A stretch of 64,000 nucleotides of DNA. Source: Hydractinia symbiolongicarpus. Its lineage: Eukaryota > Cnidaria > Hydrozoa > Anthoathecata > Hydractiniidae. The notes beneath the pieces were generated by a model. The model was not told the origin of the DNA. It searched no databases and saw nothing but the letters and a program-made list of their open reading frames with translations. Location of the stretch: positions 27,402,001 to 27,466,000 of the forward strand of contig NC_079875.1 of NCBI RefSeq assembly GCF_029227915.1. Reading direction: 5' to 3'. Position numbers and translations under genes: made by a program. This document shows, in pieces, positions 10,991 to 21,550 of this stretch; within the stretch, counting starts at the first letter, position 1; each line of letters starts with the position of its first letter.

Positions 10991-12103
10991 CAAATGGAAG
11001 CTTTAAATGATCACTGTATTAAATGTTACCCAAGAAGTCAATCCTTCGAATATACAGGCACAAATGAAGCAATCGATGTATCTCTTGCGTTTCCACGGAT
11101 ACTGGTATAATTCTGGATACTGCAAATATGTTGATGGTGTCCTGCAAACTAGCTAAAGCTTGACAATGAAACCTAATGAAATGTCAATTGTGGAATAGTG
11201 CATAAAGGTATCAATTCACACTTTAATATTGTCTGCAATTCGGAGTTAATGTCTAACCATAAGACTACCAACAATCTCCACAATCAGCGATGTTAATAAT
11301 GAACCAAAACTTCACCAAACAAAACATTTTTGTCCTTGCAAGTACAATACAGGACAGCTATATGGATAATGTCACATAACTTTCCGTCCTATAACACTAG
11401 CTTTATCTGGATTGCGATGTACTTACTCCTATTCTCGCTTTACCTAACAAAGCCTTTTCAGTTGACGTTGGTAAGCAATTAGAATATTGGAACTGCATTT
11501 GACGTTTTTTATAAGAGATACAAAAACCCTGGAAGCACAGACAGCGCTTGATTGGACAGCTGAGTAAGACATCAATGATATTCTCATGTGGATCACTATG
11601 CTGATACTCCTCGAAACATCAAAATAATCTTCAAATCAATTAATTTCAAGAACCTAAAATATTGTGGAAAACTGCATCATCAAGGGAATTCCACAAATTC
11701 GAGTTGGTTGACTTCAACCAAGCAAAAGGTTGTTTCCATGCTGGGACTACAGACTAAGTACTGCCTGGTTTTAATTTTGCTTACAACTTGCGAAATCCTT
11801 TGTAATCTTTTGTTTTAATTTATAGTATGTATTTGTAGTTTATAGTAAGTATGAATGGTGCACTTTAGTCTGCATGACAGCTCACTATAGGGAAGTTTGA
11901 ATAATCACAAATTGGCGCTGTTCTGCCAATCTTGGAACGTGCCCTGTCTTAAGACTGGCCAAGCCAATCTTCTGACAGTGACAAATGGGTAGCCAGTCTC
12001 AAGACTGGACTGCCCAATCTATAGACATACATGTCCAATCTTAGAACAATTATAGAAAACAAAGAGAACAGTGACAATTTTAGACTGTACCTCTTAAAAG
12101 GAA
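10991..12103. other. No gene; relic of repeat R at 11405-11447
   Basis: No supported coding frame. Bases 11405-11447 match the reverse complement of the start of repeat R. Between 11920 and 12055 the words 'ccaatctt' and 'agactgg' recur several times, suggesting a decayed short tandem structure. Confidence 0.4.
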
Positions 12104-12450
12104 GATAGATAGATGTGCATATTTTACATGGCTAGCCTCACAAATATCGAGGGATATACCCTGTCTATTATTTCCAGGAGGGGCCATGGCGTAGATGGAG
12201 AGTCCTAGAGTATTTAATGCTCATTTTGAGCTACGCAGACCCAATTAGAGCCCGCGCTCTACTAGACAACTCCCGGCAACATCCAACGGCCCACACAGTG
12301 TGCCATCTTCCCAATTTCCCTCACATGGCTTGGGTTAACCCGGGGCTATGGTAACATTCACTCGCCCATGTTGAATCGCCGTCAAGAGGAATCGAACCCC
12401 GGTCTCCCGCACAGAGTACGAGAGCTATAACCACTAATCTACGGCACCAC
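12104..12450 (-). repeat. tRNA-derived SINE (type 2), copy 1, full length
   Basis: On the minus strand the element begins with a tRNA-like head: GTAGATTAGTGGTTATAGC (A-box region), then GGGGTTCGATTCC (B-box). A body of about 270 bp follows, ending in a (TATC)n tail. Two further copies lie at 15025-15258 and 47691-48034 in the same orientation. The copies are very similar by eye, suggesting fairly recent activity. A RNA polymerase III internal promoter is expected from the A and B boxes. Confidence 0.85.
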
Positions 12451-12934
12451 AAATTTAACTTTAAATTGAAAGTTTTCTTAGCAAATCAAAAGGCAAAAAA
12501 ATTATACCATTTATATAAAAATGTGTATAAAAAAATTGAAACTATTCAACCATATATGGCTGACTATCGCGACCTAGCTATAAAACTTTTTTAATACGAG
12601 CTGTATATAAATGCCAAATGTATAATACGTGCTAGCTATAGCTAGCTAGGATTTTTACTATGCCCAAAAAACTGGCCTGGTCAATTTAACAGTGTTTTGT
12701 TTTTCCATTCGCACATTAATACAAAACATCATATATGCTGAAACAACATATATCCCAAATATGATGTTTTAATGTGGCTGAGAATGGTTGTTGGGTCTTG
12801 CAAACAACAGAGCTTGTGTGGCACATCTCTTATTAAAATTTAAAAGGCGTCTAAAGATGGGTCTAACATGGTCACCTGGCCAATCTTGTTATGCCTTTAT
12901 GTCCAAAAATTGGGCAGTGTCATAAGATTAACGC
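12451..12934. other. No gene recognised
   Basis: AT-rich, with clusters of (agct)n-like words near 12630-12650. No supported frame. Confidence 0.4.
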
Positions 12935-13072
12935 TATACTTTAGCAATCGTTTTGCTACACGATTTTGTGTATTGTCAACAATTTTACGAATCTAATGAA
13001 AGCGACAGGAGTACCCTCAAGGCGGTTGACATTTCATCACATTACAATAATAATAATAATAATAATGTGGCT
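12935..13072 (+). repeat. 3' tail of a jockey-like LINE with (AAT)n
   Basis: The block attgtcaacaattttacgaa, then ccctcaaggcggttga, then (aat)n and gtggct also occurs, reverse complemented, at 38328-38440. There it forms the end of a jockey-like RT remnant. This copy is therefore a severely 5'-truncated insertion of the same family. Confidence 0.7.
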
Positions 13073-14100
13073 ATGGACAAGAGGGGGGTGAAGTTCCAAT
13101 TCCATACCATAACAAATATTACGTAATGAATCCAAATAAGGGTATGATACACCCATATATGTGAAGCGCCTTAATGATGGTAACCTGGCTGCGTGATCGA
13201 AAGTAGGTGCTGCACAAACTGCGCTACAAACGTTTTCTGCCCTCCTCCTATAACTCTTTCAATTTTGCTCTTCTGTGCTCTCAGCAAATAATTTTTAACC
13301 ACAAATAATTGAGGATGTAATTTAGCTACCTAGCTAACCTGATTGCGTTCCTGGTTGTCCCTGGCCCCTTAGTATTTCACAAAAAATAATTTTAGACGTT
13401 AGTCATTTAGCATTAGCATGTTAGCCACTCACCCGTTGATAATACTAATTGTCCTTTTTATTTTTTTATATTTTTTTAATTAATTCCTTGTTAAAACGAA
13501 GAATTGTGCTTTTCGAGGCATTTTCTCTAGAGGAGTACAACCTCTAGCTTATTTCCAAAGGCCTAACAGGTTGAGTTCATCATTGCGGTGGCTTGCCACC
13601 TCTTTGTAAATTATTTTCTTGTTGTGTCACTTTCAATTTGTGAACCGCTAGCTATATATTAGCTTGTCTTGTGGTTAGTGGTTTTAGGGGAGAGGTGTAG
13701 CATCAGGAAAAATATGATTTTAGCAGAATGAAGAAGAAGTATTTATTCTACAGTAATAGCATACATAAGGTAAAAGTCAAATAAATATCAAATTCACGAA
13801 GAAAATTAGGCTATCACTGTAAGAAGACCAGCATTATTAGCCTACGACTATGACAAGATGCTGGCCACCCTTAATATACAAAATCAAAACAACAAAACAA
13901 ACAAACAAACACGTATGCAAAACGCAGTAACATATTAAAAGAAAAACAAAGGATGACAAACTCAGCAGTACAATGAGAAAAAGAACTGGATCAGATCAGT
14001 TAGTTTAGGAGAGGTGAGAGAGACTAGTTGAGTTGAAGGAAAGGAGTTTTGTACGAAATTTCATGAATAAATGGACTGGCTTCGAATAGAGTTCAAGCTG
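13073..14100. other. No intact gene; probable 3' region of the minus-strand LINE
   Basis: No frame of its own. Bases from about 13700 to 14100 probably belong to the 3' end of the LINE whose RT lies at 14107-14930. Confidence 0.4.
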
Positions 14101-14106
14101 AAGGAT

Positions 14107-14930
14107 TTAGTTAACACAGTGGGGGGGGGGGGGGGGATTTATCAAACCAAGAATAGATCCACGAGTCCGGTAAGAGTGGGAAAAGTCAACTTTGTAAGTA
14201 TCAAGAAGTGCCTCTGGGAGTTTTCCGTGATATAAATTGTACAGAAAAATTACATTTTTCATGTAGACCAAATCAGCAAGTTTAAAAATATTAAGATTAG
14301 AGAAAAGATGGGTAGAAGTCATTCTGCATTGTGCAAAAGAAATTGTCTAACTGCACAACGTTGTAAACAGTAAATACGATCAATATAGTGATGACCAGGT
14401 TGACTTCAAATTTTATTGCAGTAACGAAGAAGGCCACCAAAGATAGCATGGTACACAGTTTTCAGAACACTTTTTGTAACAAGGTGTCGGAGTTTAGCTA
14501 TAGCTCCATTAGCCCTCTTGAGTTTAACCGCAATCGCATTGATCTGAGATTTGCAGTTAAGATCAGAATCTAAGAGAATACCAAGGTACTTAACGCAGTT
14601 ACTGGGGAAGAGTTTCTTGCCGTTGATGAATAATTCGAAGTTATAGTTTGTTGGTTTAAGCTTGTGCTTAAACAGGATATATTCAGTTTTACTTGCATTT
14701 AGAGAGATTTTGTTAACGTTGAGCCATTGGAAAAGAAATTTTAAATCCATGTTGATTATTTTAGAAAGAGATTTTAAAGACTTATCGAAACATATTAGGT
14801 TGGTATCATCAGCAAAGTGATGAACCATGGAAAATTTTATGGCACAATTTAAATCATTTATATAATTAGAAAGAGAAGAGGGCCTAAAACAGACCCTTGT
14901 GGTACACCATGTCTAACAAGTTTTTAACCC
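14107..14930 (-). pseudogene. CR1/L2-like LINE reverse transcriptase fragment
   Basis: On the minus strand a GVPQGSVLGPLLF motif (about 14915-14875) is followed after a frame change by HFADDTNLICF, the catalytic xADD block of RT. Conserved thumb sequence NASKTEYILF and CVKYLGILLD follow. The frame breaks near 14400 and resumes at 14322 with a C-terminal region ending in a poly-Pro artefact caused by a G16 run (14122-14137). The element is truncated before the fingers domain, so it cannot be active. Confidence 0.85.
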
Positions 14931-15024
14931 CTCCGGATATCGATATCGTTATTACTAACTCCTCTGTCCTTCCTGCTACCTGTGATTCTTCGTTACTCCC
15001 TTCCACTAAGCATTGGACATTAAG

Positions 15025-15258
15025 ATGATAGATGTGCATATTTTACATGGCTAGCCTCACAAATATCGAGGGATATACCCTGTCTATTATTTCCAGGAGG
15101 GGCCATGGCGTAGATGGAGAGTCCTAGAGTATTTAATGCTCATTTTGAGCTACGCAGACTCAATTAGAGCCCGCGCTCTACTAGACAACTCCAGGCAACA
15201 TCCAACGACCCACACAGTGTGCCATCTTCCCAATTTCCCTCACATGGCTTGGGTTAAC
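15025..15258 (-). repeat. tRNA-derived SINE (type 2), copy 2, head missing
   Basis: This copy matches 12104-12337 almost base for base but stops at gggttaac, so the tRNA head is absent. Truncation of the promoter-bearing end is what incomplete target-primed reverse transcription produces. It sits 0.2 kb before the left TRIM copy. Confidence 0.85.
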
Positions 15259-15465
15259 ATTAAAACCGTGTAAAGTTGTTTTGCAAGATGTGCTAGCTGT
15301 TGATTCCACTGAAAAGTCTCGGCTGCTGAAAGCTAACCCAGATAACTCCCACAATGTTCTTTCTCAGCAATCAACAGTCAGACCATCTTAGCACTATGAA
15401 ATGGAAACAACCTATTGCTTGGCCGAATTGACACAAAATTGTGGAATTTCCCTTGACTCCAACCA

Positions 15466-16596
15466 TTTTGTAAGCAACATTACTCGCTTGCAAAATTTGC
15501 CTGTAATGATTGTGAAAATTTGTTAACGTGTGTTTATTGCAAACACCGACAACATAAGAATCACAGAATTAAATCGATAGATGATTTTGGCCTGGAAGCC
15601 AAAAATTGGTTTCAGTCGTTTATTACTAGCTAACAAGAAAATACAGTGACGCTCTAACAAATTTAGAGAAAGAAAGAGAAGTATTTGTTCAAAAATTAAA
15701 AGAAAGAAAGTTAAAACGACTAGAAGAATATCTCAAAATGTTAAATAAAGAACAAGAAGATCTATTGCGGATATTCGATGAGAAATCTGAAGAATTCAAA
15801 CCAAAATTGACTTGTGATGGTTTTGTCGACAATAAGAAAGTACAAGAATTTACAGATTACGTTCAAGCTTTTAATTTAAAATCTCATTTTGAGTTAGTTA
15901 CTGAAAAGTTGGAAATTGGACGACAACTTCGCAGGCTATCCTCGTTTCCAAGAACCATCCCAACATTCAAATCACATCTTCATCAAATGAACAAAGCAGA
16001 TATTTTGTCGAATCCATTGGGAGAAATTAATATTTCAATAGATGACGTCACCACTGTTGATGTAGATCCCAATGAATGTTCTGTTTATAGAAACTTGATT
16101 GATGAAGATGAAACCCAACCCAACTATTCCCAATTAACAACTGATCTAATGAACTTAGTTGAAAGTCTGATAAATGAGATTTTCATTTTATTGATTAAAG
16201 TTTTACATATATTGTGCGAATTTTAAAAAAATTTTTTTGTATTTTATAGAGTACGAGAAACCAAATGTAAATCCTCGTTCTGGAAAACAACAACAGAAGT
16301 AAGTATATTTAAATCCGCACAGAGCTATGTGCTACTTGACATCATTAATACACATCTCCATAATGATCAGAATTAGAATTTGTTGTCATTGAACTGTTTT
16401 AAATGATTGATATATCATTACAACTGCTTCAATATTTGTCACGTACAATTAAAATATTTCTACAGCCTGTTTGTTAAATGTATATACAGATTGATAAAGA
16501 TTAAAAAACAGTAGCAATGTAATTAAACGGTGTTTTTATTTAGTAATGCAAAGCCAAAAGGTTTCCAGCTTGTTAAGAAGAGTTACTCTTTTGAAG
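15466..16596 (+). pseudogene. Left TRIM copy: B-box/coiled-coil exons, truncated
   Basis: From 15466 the sequence matches the minus-strand TRIM gene at 29268-28103. The B-box Cys/His pattern (QHYSLAKFACNDCEN...CVYCKHRQHKNH) is visible, but a stop and a deletion near 15585-15635 break the frame. A 162-residue open stretch (15738-16226) covers the coiled-coil and tail. The splice donor GTGAGT of the right copy is ATGAGA here (about 16173), so this exon can no longer splice there. Two small exons keep their splice sites: 16250-16298 (49 nt) and 16544-16596 (53 nt). The RING exon and promoter are absent. A gypsy element interrupts the locus 125 bp later. Confidence 0.85.
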
Positions 16597-16715
16597 GTAT
16601 GAAGCTTTTTATGTGGTGGAGATAGGCCAATTTTTCTGGATCTGCAGTAATTGTGGTATTGCTAAAAGACTAACTAAAACAGGTTGTATATGTAATAACG
16701 TGAGCACAAGTATCA

Positions 16716-16887
16716 CTCCATGTAGTATTTGTCTATCATCAGATAAAGAGTATTCTTCTGATAAAAGAAGCTAATCACATATAAACATAAAGTCTGATAT
16801 CAGATGCTGTGACACCATCTTGGATCGTGTTTAGAGAGCGAGCCGAAACTCACGGCATCCGATATATACCTAGTAAAATATATTACA
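16716..16887 (-). repeat. 3' LTR of the gypsy element plus target duplication
   Basis: TSD ctcca at 16716-16720, LTR at 16721-16887. The LTR is only 167 bp, short for Ty3/gypsy. It contains an imperfect repeated word, atcagataaagag / tctgataaaag. Confidence 0.95.
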
Positions 16888-16905
16888 ATCCCTCTTTTTC
16901 TCGAA
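16888..16905 (-). promoter_or_regulatory. Polypurine tract of the gypsy element
   Basis: On the minus strand, gagaaaaagaggga lies immediately inside the 3' LTR, the place where plus-strand DNA synthesis is primed. Confidence 0.75.
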
Positions 16906-17122
16906 GTTATTGTTGTTGATTTCTTGATTGTTTGTTTTATAACATGTTCACATATTTGCTTTTCAACTCAGTTCCTCTGCACGTACATAAAACGTTTTTG
17001 TTCTTCAGCTATACACATCGGTCTTTTACTATATACATCGTATCGTTCGTCTGCTATATATATACATCGTTTATCATTATCGTTCTTGTTATCATTATCT
17101 TGTTATCGTTCTTATTTTTTCT

Positions 17123-20100
17123 CTAAGTCTTCTTCTTGCGCTTCGGATTGATGATGACGTAACGCTCTGTAGTTTTTCTTTGTCGTTTCGGGTAGGTTTT
17201 TGCACCGTTCTTGTGGTTTTTCTTTTCGTATAGATCTTCTTCTTTGTTATGGCCATCATTCGGTTTAGATTGTTGGTTCTCATCAAAATTCGCATTGCTT
17301 GAGCAGGTACAAGGGTCTGCCCTGTTTCGCGCGTTAGAAACACTCGATTGCTTACCCTTCGCAGATCTATACAGTTTCGCGTGTCCGTTTGCTCGTAGAA
17401 ACGTTTTTCCTTCCTTGTTTCGAACCATGATGCTTCGTTTGTATACTTTAATGATGGTGAAGACTTCCTTTAACCAGGGCGGTGAAAGTTTGTTTTTGTT
17501 GTCGGTAAGATTTTTCAACAATACCTTTTGTCCGACTTCAAAAGTGACAGTTTTTGCCTTGCGGTTCTGGTCGGTGTTTTCCTTGGATTTCTGTTTGTGC
17601 TTTTCATCATTCTTGTTTACTTCTATATCCAATTCACTGTTGCTTTTCACAAGTTGACTAACGTCAGGAAGATCATTCGTTAGCGGTCTACCGAACATCA
17701 GTGTTGCAGGTGGAACTTTAGTTACGGTATGAGGTGTGGTTCGGTAACTCAAAAGGAATGTGTCAAGAGTTTTACGCCAATCCTTTCCAGTGATGACAGC
17801 AGTTTGATTGTGTCGCTTCAATGTGCGGTTAAATCTCTCAACCTCACCATTAGCTTGTGGCCAGTATGGAGTTGTACGCCGGTGTTTTATACCATGTTGT
17901 TGAAGGTATCGGCTGAATTTGAAGGACGTGAATTGTGAACCATTGTCAGTTACAATTGTTTTTGGATAACCAAAAATACTAAAGGTTCGCTTCATAACAT
18001 TTATTATGTTTTGCACACCAGTGTTCTTGATAGAAGAAACTATTGGGTATCTGGATCTGTAATCAATCAAAACTAACAGGTTGTCACCAGAGGGATAAGG
18101 GCCTTGAATGTCCATTGCAATAGTGTTCCAAGGTTGTTTGGGAATTTCTGTTGGTTGTGACGGTTCATGCCTGGTGGTGGAGGGTGCAGTTACTTGGCAG
18201 GCATGACAGGTAAGTGTTAGATCTTCGATTTGTTTGTTCATCAGCGGCCACCAAACTTTTTCACGTAATAGTAGTTTAGTTTTGGTTGTTCCTTGATGCG
18301 TAGCATGTGCTATCTGCAACATTTTCTGTTGTAGAGTGCTTGGGATGACAATTCGTTGTCCTTTGAGTAAAATGTTATTCACAAAGGATAACTCATGCTT
18401 TGCATGTCTGTATGGATTCAAAGCAGAATCTTTTGGCCAGGCCTTCGAGTTAATGGCTTTGGTGACTTTTTGAAGAATGATGTCTTTTGCAGTTTCATCT
18501 TGTATCTCTTCGATATTGCAGCTTTTAGGTACTGCTTCTGCTGCTGTAAAGTTGATAAAGGATTCAATTGAGTCGTCAGTTTCTCCTTCACTGTCTGTAC
18601 AAACAGGGTCTCTTGATAGTATGTCAGCAGCATTTTTGGCACCAGAAATGTATTTTAATTTGTAGTTATACCCTTGTATGCGAAGAAGCCATCTCTGGAT
18701 CCTCGGTGGTGGAGATGTGGAAGTTGGTGACATTACGTGCAAAAGACTCTTGTGATCAGTGGTGATATCGAAGTCACGGTCATATATGAAAAAGTGGAAG
18801 TGTGTGCAGCCAAAGGCAACTGCAAGAGCTTCTCGTTCTGTTTGTGAGTATCTCTGTTCAACAGGTGTTAATGCTCTACTTCCATATGCTACCGGCTTGA
18901 AGTTTCCATCTTTCTGTTTCTGTGTAAGTATGGCACCAAGACCATACGGACTTGCATCAACAATTATGTCTGTTTCCGCCTCAGGATTGTAAAATGCCAT
19001 AGTTTCAGAAGTGCAAAGTTTTTCTTTGAGTAAATCAAATGATTTCTGTTCAAGATCTGTCCATATGAATGGTGTATTTTTCTTGGTGAGTTTCCTCAGT
19101 GGAGCTGATAATGTACTGTAGTCTTTGATGAACTGACTGCAATAATTTACTAGACCAAGAAAGGATCTGACTTCTGTCGATGTTGTTGGTGTTTTGAATT
19201 TGTTGACTGCAGTGACTTTGGAAGGGTCTGGAGATATGCCATCTGTTGTGAGAGTATATCCACTAAATAAAATTTTATTCTTGCTAAACTCACATTTTTC
19301 TGGGTTGACACGCAGGCCATTCTCAGAAAGATTACGAAGAACCTTATCGAGATTGCGGTCATGCTCAGCTTGTGTTTTTCCCCAGATAAAAATATCATCA
19401 GAGATGTTCTTTGCCCCTTCACAATCAGCAATTACCATTTCAATATTTTTCTGAAAATGTTCAAAGGCACTTGAAATACCATATATGAGACGCTTGTATC
19501 TGAAAATTCCTTTATGGGTAATGAAGGCAGTAATGTTTCTGCTTTCTTCGGCTAACTCAATTTGATGGTAGCCTTCTCGCAGGTCAATTTTTGAGAAGAC
19601 AGTGGCTCCATTTAATAATGGTAGGATTTCTTCCAGTTTTGGAATAGGATGCTTCTCTCTGATAATGGCAGTGTTTGCTCTGCGCATGTCCACACACAAT
19701 CTAATTTTGCCATTTTTCTTAGGTACTGCGACAATTGGTGAAACCCACGAAGTTGGTCCATTAACTGGCTCAATGATATCTAATTTCAGCAGTCTATCGA
19801 GCTCTGCTTCAACTTTCTTTCTGGTGTGAAACGGCAGTCTCCTAGTTGGTTGCTGGATGGGGGTGACATCTGGATCAATATGGAGTTTCTGTTTGAAGTT
19901 GTTAAGTTTTCCCATTCCTTTGAATACCTTGTTGTTTTTGTTGAGGACTTGTTCTGTTGATACTGGTATGCCTTTTGACAGACTTCTGCTACCTAACTGG
20001 AATGTTCTATAGTTGATGGGTGTTGTAGCTGGTCCAATTCGTAATAGATCTAGCTGCTCAGCTGTTTTGTGACCAAGTAAATTGCCTCCTTGACCAGGTA

Positions 20101-20185
20101 TTACGTAGAATTTTGCTAGTATTTTATGGTGATTTGCTGCAACTGTAGCTTTGAAGGTACAAGCTGGATGTTGCTGAATAAGCGT
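17123..20185 (-). CDS. pol: gypsy pol: protease C-part, RT, RNase H, integrase
   Basis: The frame is open from about 20185; the first Met is at 19915 and 930 residues follow. RT: KIDLREGYHQIEL, then ISDDIFIWG carrying the catalytic Asp pair; ISDD is seen in place of the usual YxDD. RNase H: IIVDASPYGLGAIL and a DHKSL block. Integrase: an HHCC zinc finger (H...H...CHAC, about residues 545-590), then the catalytic triad in AMDIQGPYP, TDNGSQF and NGEVERFNR. The C-terminal tail is highly basic. Upstream of the first Met the frame still reads protease-to-RT linker sequence, so pol is normally made as a gag-pol fusion. Pol lies in the -1 frame relative to gag. No internal stop interrupts RT, RNase H or integrase. 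Confidence 0.93.
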   Translation of the reverse strand, partial: TLIQQHPACTFKATVAANHHKILAKFYVIPGQGGNLLGHKTAEQLDLLRIGPATTPINYRTFQLGSRSLSKGIPVSTEQVLNKNNKVFKGMGKLNNFKQKLHIDPDVTPIQQPTRRLPFHTRKKVEAELDRLLKLDIIEPVNGPTSWVSPIVAVPKKNGKIRLCVDMRRANTAIIREKHPIPKLEEILPLLNGATVFSKIDLREGYHQIELAEESRNITAFITHKGIFRYKRLIYGISSAFEHFQKNIEMVIADCEGAKNISDDIFIWGKTQAEHDRNLDKVLRNLSENGLRVNPEKCEFSKNKILFSGYTLTTDGISPDPSKVTAVNKFKTPTTSTEVRSFLGLVNYCSQFIKDYSTLSAPLRKLTKKNTPFIWTDLEQKSFDLLKEKLCTSETMAFYNPEAETDIIVDASPYGLGAILTQKQKDGNFKPVAYGSRALTPVEQRYSQTEREALAVAFGCTHFHFFIYDRDFDITTDHKSLLHVMSPTSTSPPPRIQRWLLRIQGYNYKLKYISGAKNAADILSRDPVCTDSEGETDDSIESFINFTAAEAVPKSCNIEEIQDETAKDIILQKVTKAINSKAWPKDSALNPYRHAKHELSFVNNILLKGQRIVIPSTLQQKMLQIAHATHQGTTKTKLLLREKVWWPLMNKQIEDLTLTCHACQVTAPSTTRHEPSQPTEIPKQPWNTIAMDIQGPYPSGDNLLVLIDYRSRYPIVSSIKNTGVQNIINVMKRTFSIFGYPKTIVTDNGSQFTSFKFSRYLQQHGIKHRRTTPYWPQANGEVERFNRTLKRHNQTAVITGKDWRKTLDTFLLSYRTTPHTVTKVPPATLMFGRPLTNDLPDVSQLVKSNSELDIEVNKNDEKHKQKSKENTDQNRKAKTVTFEVGQKVLLKNLTDNKNKLSPPWLKEVFTIIKVYKRSIMVRNKEGKTFLRANGHAKLYRSAKGKQSSVSNARNRADPCTCSSNANFDENQQSKPNDGHNKEEDLYEKKNHKNGAKTYPKRQRKTTERYVIINPKRKKKT

Positions 20186-21201
20186 TTATAGGTTCGAAAA
20201 TCGATGATATTTGTTGTGCTTCCAGAATCAATGATAGCAGTCATTTCGCTATTGTTTACTAGAACGGGGAAGTTATTTGACTTCGTAGTGTTCATCTTGT
20301 ATAGGTAGATATCCTCATCTTCGTCATCAGAGTTTTCATGGTTGGTTTGATGAACTTGCTGTTTATTTTTGGTGCGGCACATTTTTGCAAAATGTCCTTT
20401 AATACCACATTTGTTACATGTTTTATCTCTTGATCTCCGACATTCATGACTTTTGTGGTTCTTCATACCACAGCGACCACATTCTGGTTTGTTGAATGAT
20501 TTGGTTGGGTTGTTCCGATGTGGTGGTGCATTGTGTTTCCTATGGCTACGATGAGGTGGTCTACGCCCATGTAGTTTGTTGATTTGTTCAGAGCTTTCTT
20601 CTTCAGTGTCATGTTGTGTTTGTTTACCATTAGCTATTTCTTTGTTTTGGTGTTCTGCAGATTCAAAAAGTCGTCCAAGGTCCTGTGTTTTCTGGAGATT
20701 CAAATCAGTTTCCATAAGTAAACGTTTGCGGAATTTAATATTCGATGTTTTTGCTATGACCATGTCTCGGATTTCATTGTCAGTTTCTGATCCATATTCA
20801 CAATATAAGGAAAGTTGTCGTAGACGGGTAATGAATTGATCCGTACTTTCCCCTACTTGTTGTGAGGCTTGGTGAAATTTATGCCTTTCGAAAGGTATGT
20901 TCTTTTTGACTGAAAAATGTTCATCAAATTTATGGAGGGCTTCTTCAAATGTTGTTCCAGGATCAGAGAAAGTTTCAAATATTTCCTGGCATTTAGGTCC
21001 AATCATGTGGAGTAAAATTGCCCTCTTTCTTTCATCATCCCTAACTCCACTTGCTAGTATGTAGTATTTAAGACTGGTCTGCCATTTCGTCCATCGTTGA
21101 CCAACTGAAGTCGGTTCTCCATTTGGGTCAAAGGGTGGTATGGCTGGAAGTTGCAAAACGGACATGCTAGCTGCACAGAAATGCTCAGAGCGCGCGCACA
21201 A
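20116..21201 (-). CDS. gag: gypsy gag with CCHC knuckles and protease N-terminus
   Basis: A 361-residue frame; the most likely start is the internal Met at about 21165, which begins SVLQLPAIPPFDPNGEP, as in mag-like gag proteins. A capsid-like helical region (about residues 40-190) is followed by a basic/His-rich stretch and two zinc knuckles, CGRCGMKNHKSHEC and CNKCGIKGHFAKMC. Then comes the aspartic protease start with catalytic IIDSGSTTN. The frame ends shortly after, inside the protease, and the rest of the protease continues in the -1 frame. The overlap (20185-20116) has no obvious X XXY YYZ slippery heptamer. The spacing between the DSG motif and the flap-to-RT region looks short, so an indel rather than programmed frameshifting may be responsible. 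Confidence 0.9.
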   Translation of the reverse strand: MCARSEHFCAASMSVLQLPAIPPFDPNGEPTSVGQRWTKWQTSLKYYILASGVRDDERKRAILLHMIGPKCQEIFETFSDPGTTFEEALHKFDEHFSVKKNIPFERHKFHQASQQVGESTDQFITRLRQLSLYCEYGSETDNEIRDMVIAKTSNIKFRKRLLMETDLNLQKTQDLGRLFESAEHQNKEIANGKQTQHDTEEESSEQINKLHGRRPPHRSHRKHNAPPHRNNPTKSFNKPECGRCGMKNHKSHECRRSRDKTCNKCGIKGHFAKMCRTKNKQQVHQTNHENSDDEDEDIYLYKMNTTKSNNFPVLVNNSEMTAIIDSGSTTNIIDFRTYKRLFSNIQLVPSKLQLQQITIKY

Positions 21202-21359
21202 GTATAACTATCGCTTGAAATTACAAAGGACAGCCTAGCAAAGTTTCCTTTCGCACAGTAAGAGTCAACAAAATTTGTTGTTTTGATTCGAAAATTCACA
21301 CGTCTTGTTTCACGCGAGATTGCTTTGTAATTATGAAATATACCTCTCCATGAGTTCTT

Positions 21360-21378
21360 GGAATCCTCGTCGCCAATT
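21360..21378 (-). other. Primer-binding-site candidate of the gypsy element
   Basis: On the minus strand aattggcgacgaggattcc directly follows the 5' LTR. TGGCGACGAGG-type sequences occupy the PBS position in many animal gypsy elements. The priming tRNA was not determined. Confidence 0.6.
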
Positions 21379-21550
21379 TGTAGTATTTGTCTATCATCAG
21401 ATAAAGAGTATTCTTCTGATAAAAGAAGCTAATCACATATAAACATAAAGTCTGATATCAGATGCTGTGACACCATCTTGGATCGTGTTTAGAGAGCGAG
21501 CCGAAACTCACGGCATCCGATATATACCTAGTAAAATATATTACACTCCA
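21379..21550 (-). repeat. 5' LTR of the gypsy element plus target duplication
   Basis: LTR at 21379-21545, matching 16721-16887 base for base by eye. TSD ctcca at 21546-21550. Confidence 0.95.

Larger units (their letters stand above)
16721..21545 (-). mobile_element. Ty3/gypsy LTR retrotransposon, near-intact (4825 bp)
   Basis: Two LTRs of 167 bp, apparently identical, bound the element and start TG and end CA. The 5-bp target duplication is ctcca (16716-16720 and 21546-21550). Transcription is on the minus strand. A PBS-like sequence follows the upstream LTR and a purine-rich tract precedes the downstream LTR. gag and pol are open apart from a frame change inside the protease. LTR identity implies recent insertion. 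It has split the left TRIM copy; the right copy shows the empty site (attcca). Confidence 0.95.

Noticed and set aside
12378-12450. Functional tRNA gene on the minus strand
   Set aside because: A and B boxes are present, but the same sequence is the head of a SINE present elsewhere, and the acceptor stem does not close.
14107-14145. Poly-proline protein tail
   Set aside because: It is produced by a G16 homopolymer in the LINE relic.
17211-19829. Plus-strand ORFs across the gypsy element
   Set aside because: They are shadows of pol on the opposite strand, with low-complexity Ser/Phe/Cys composition.
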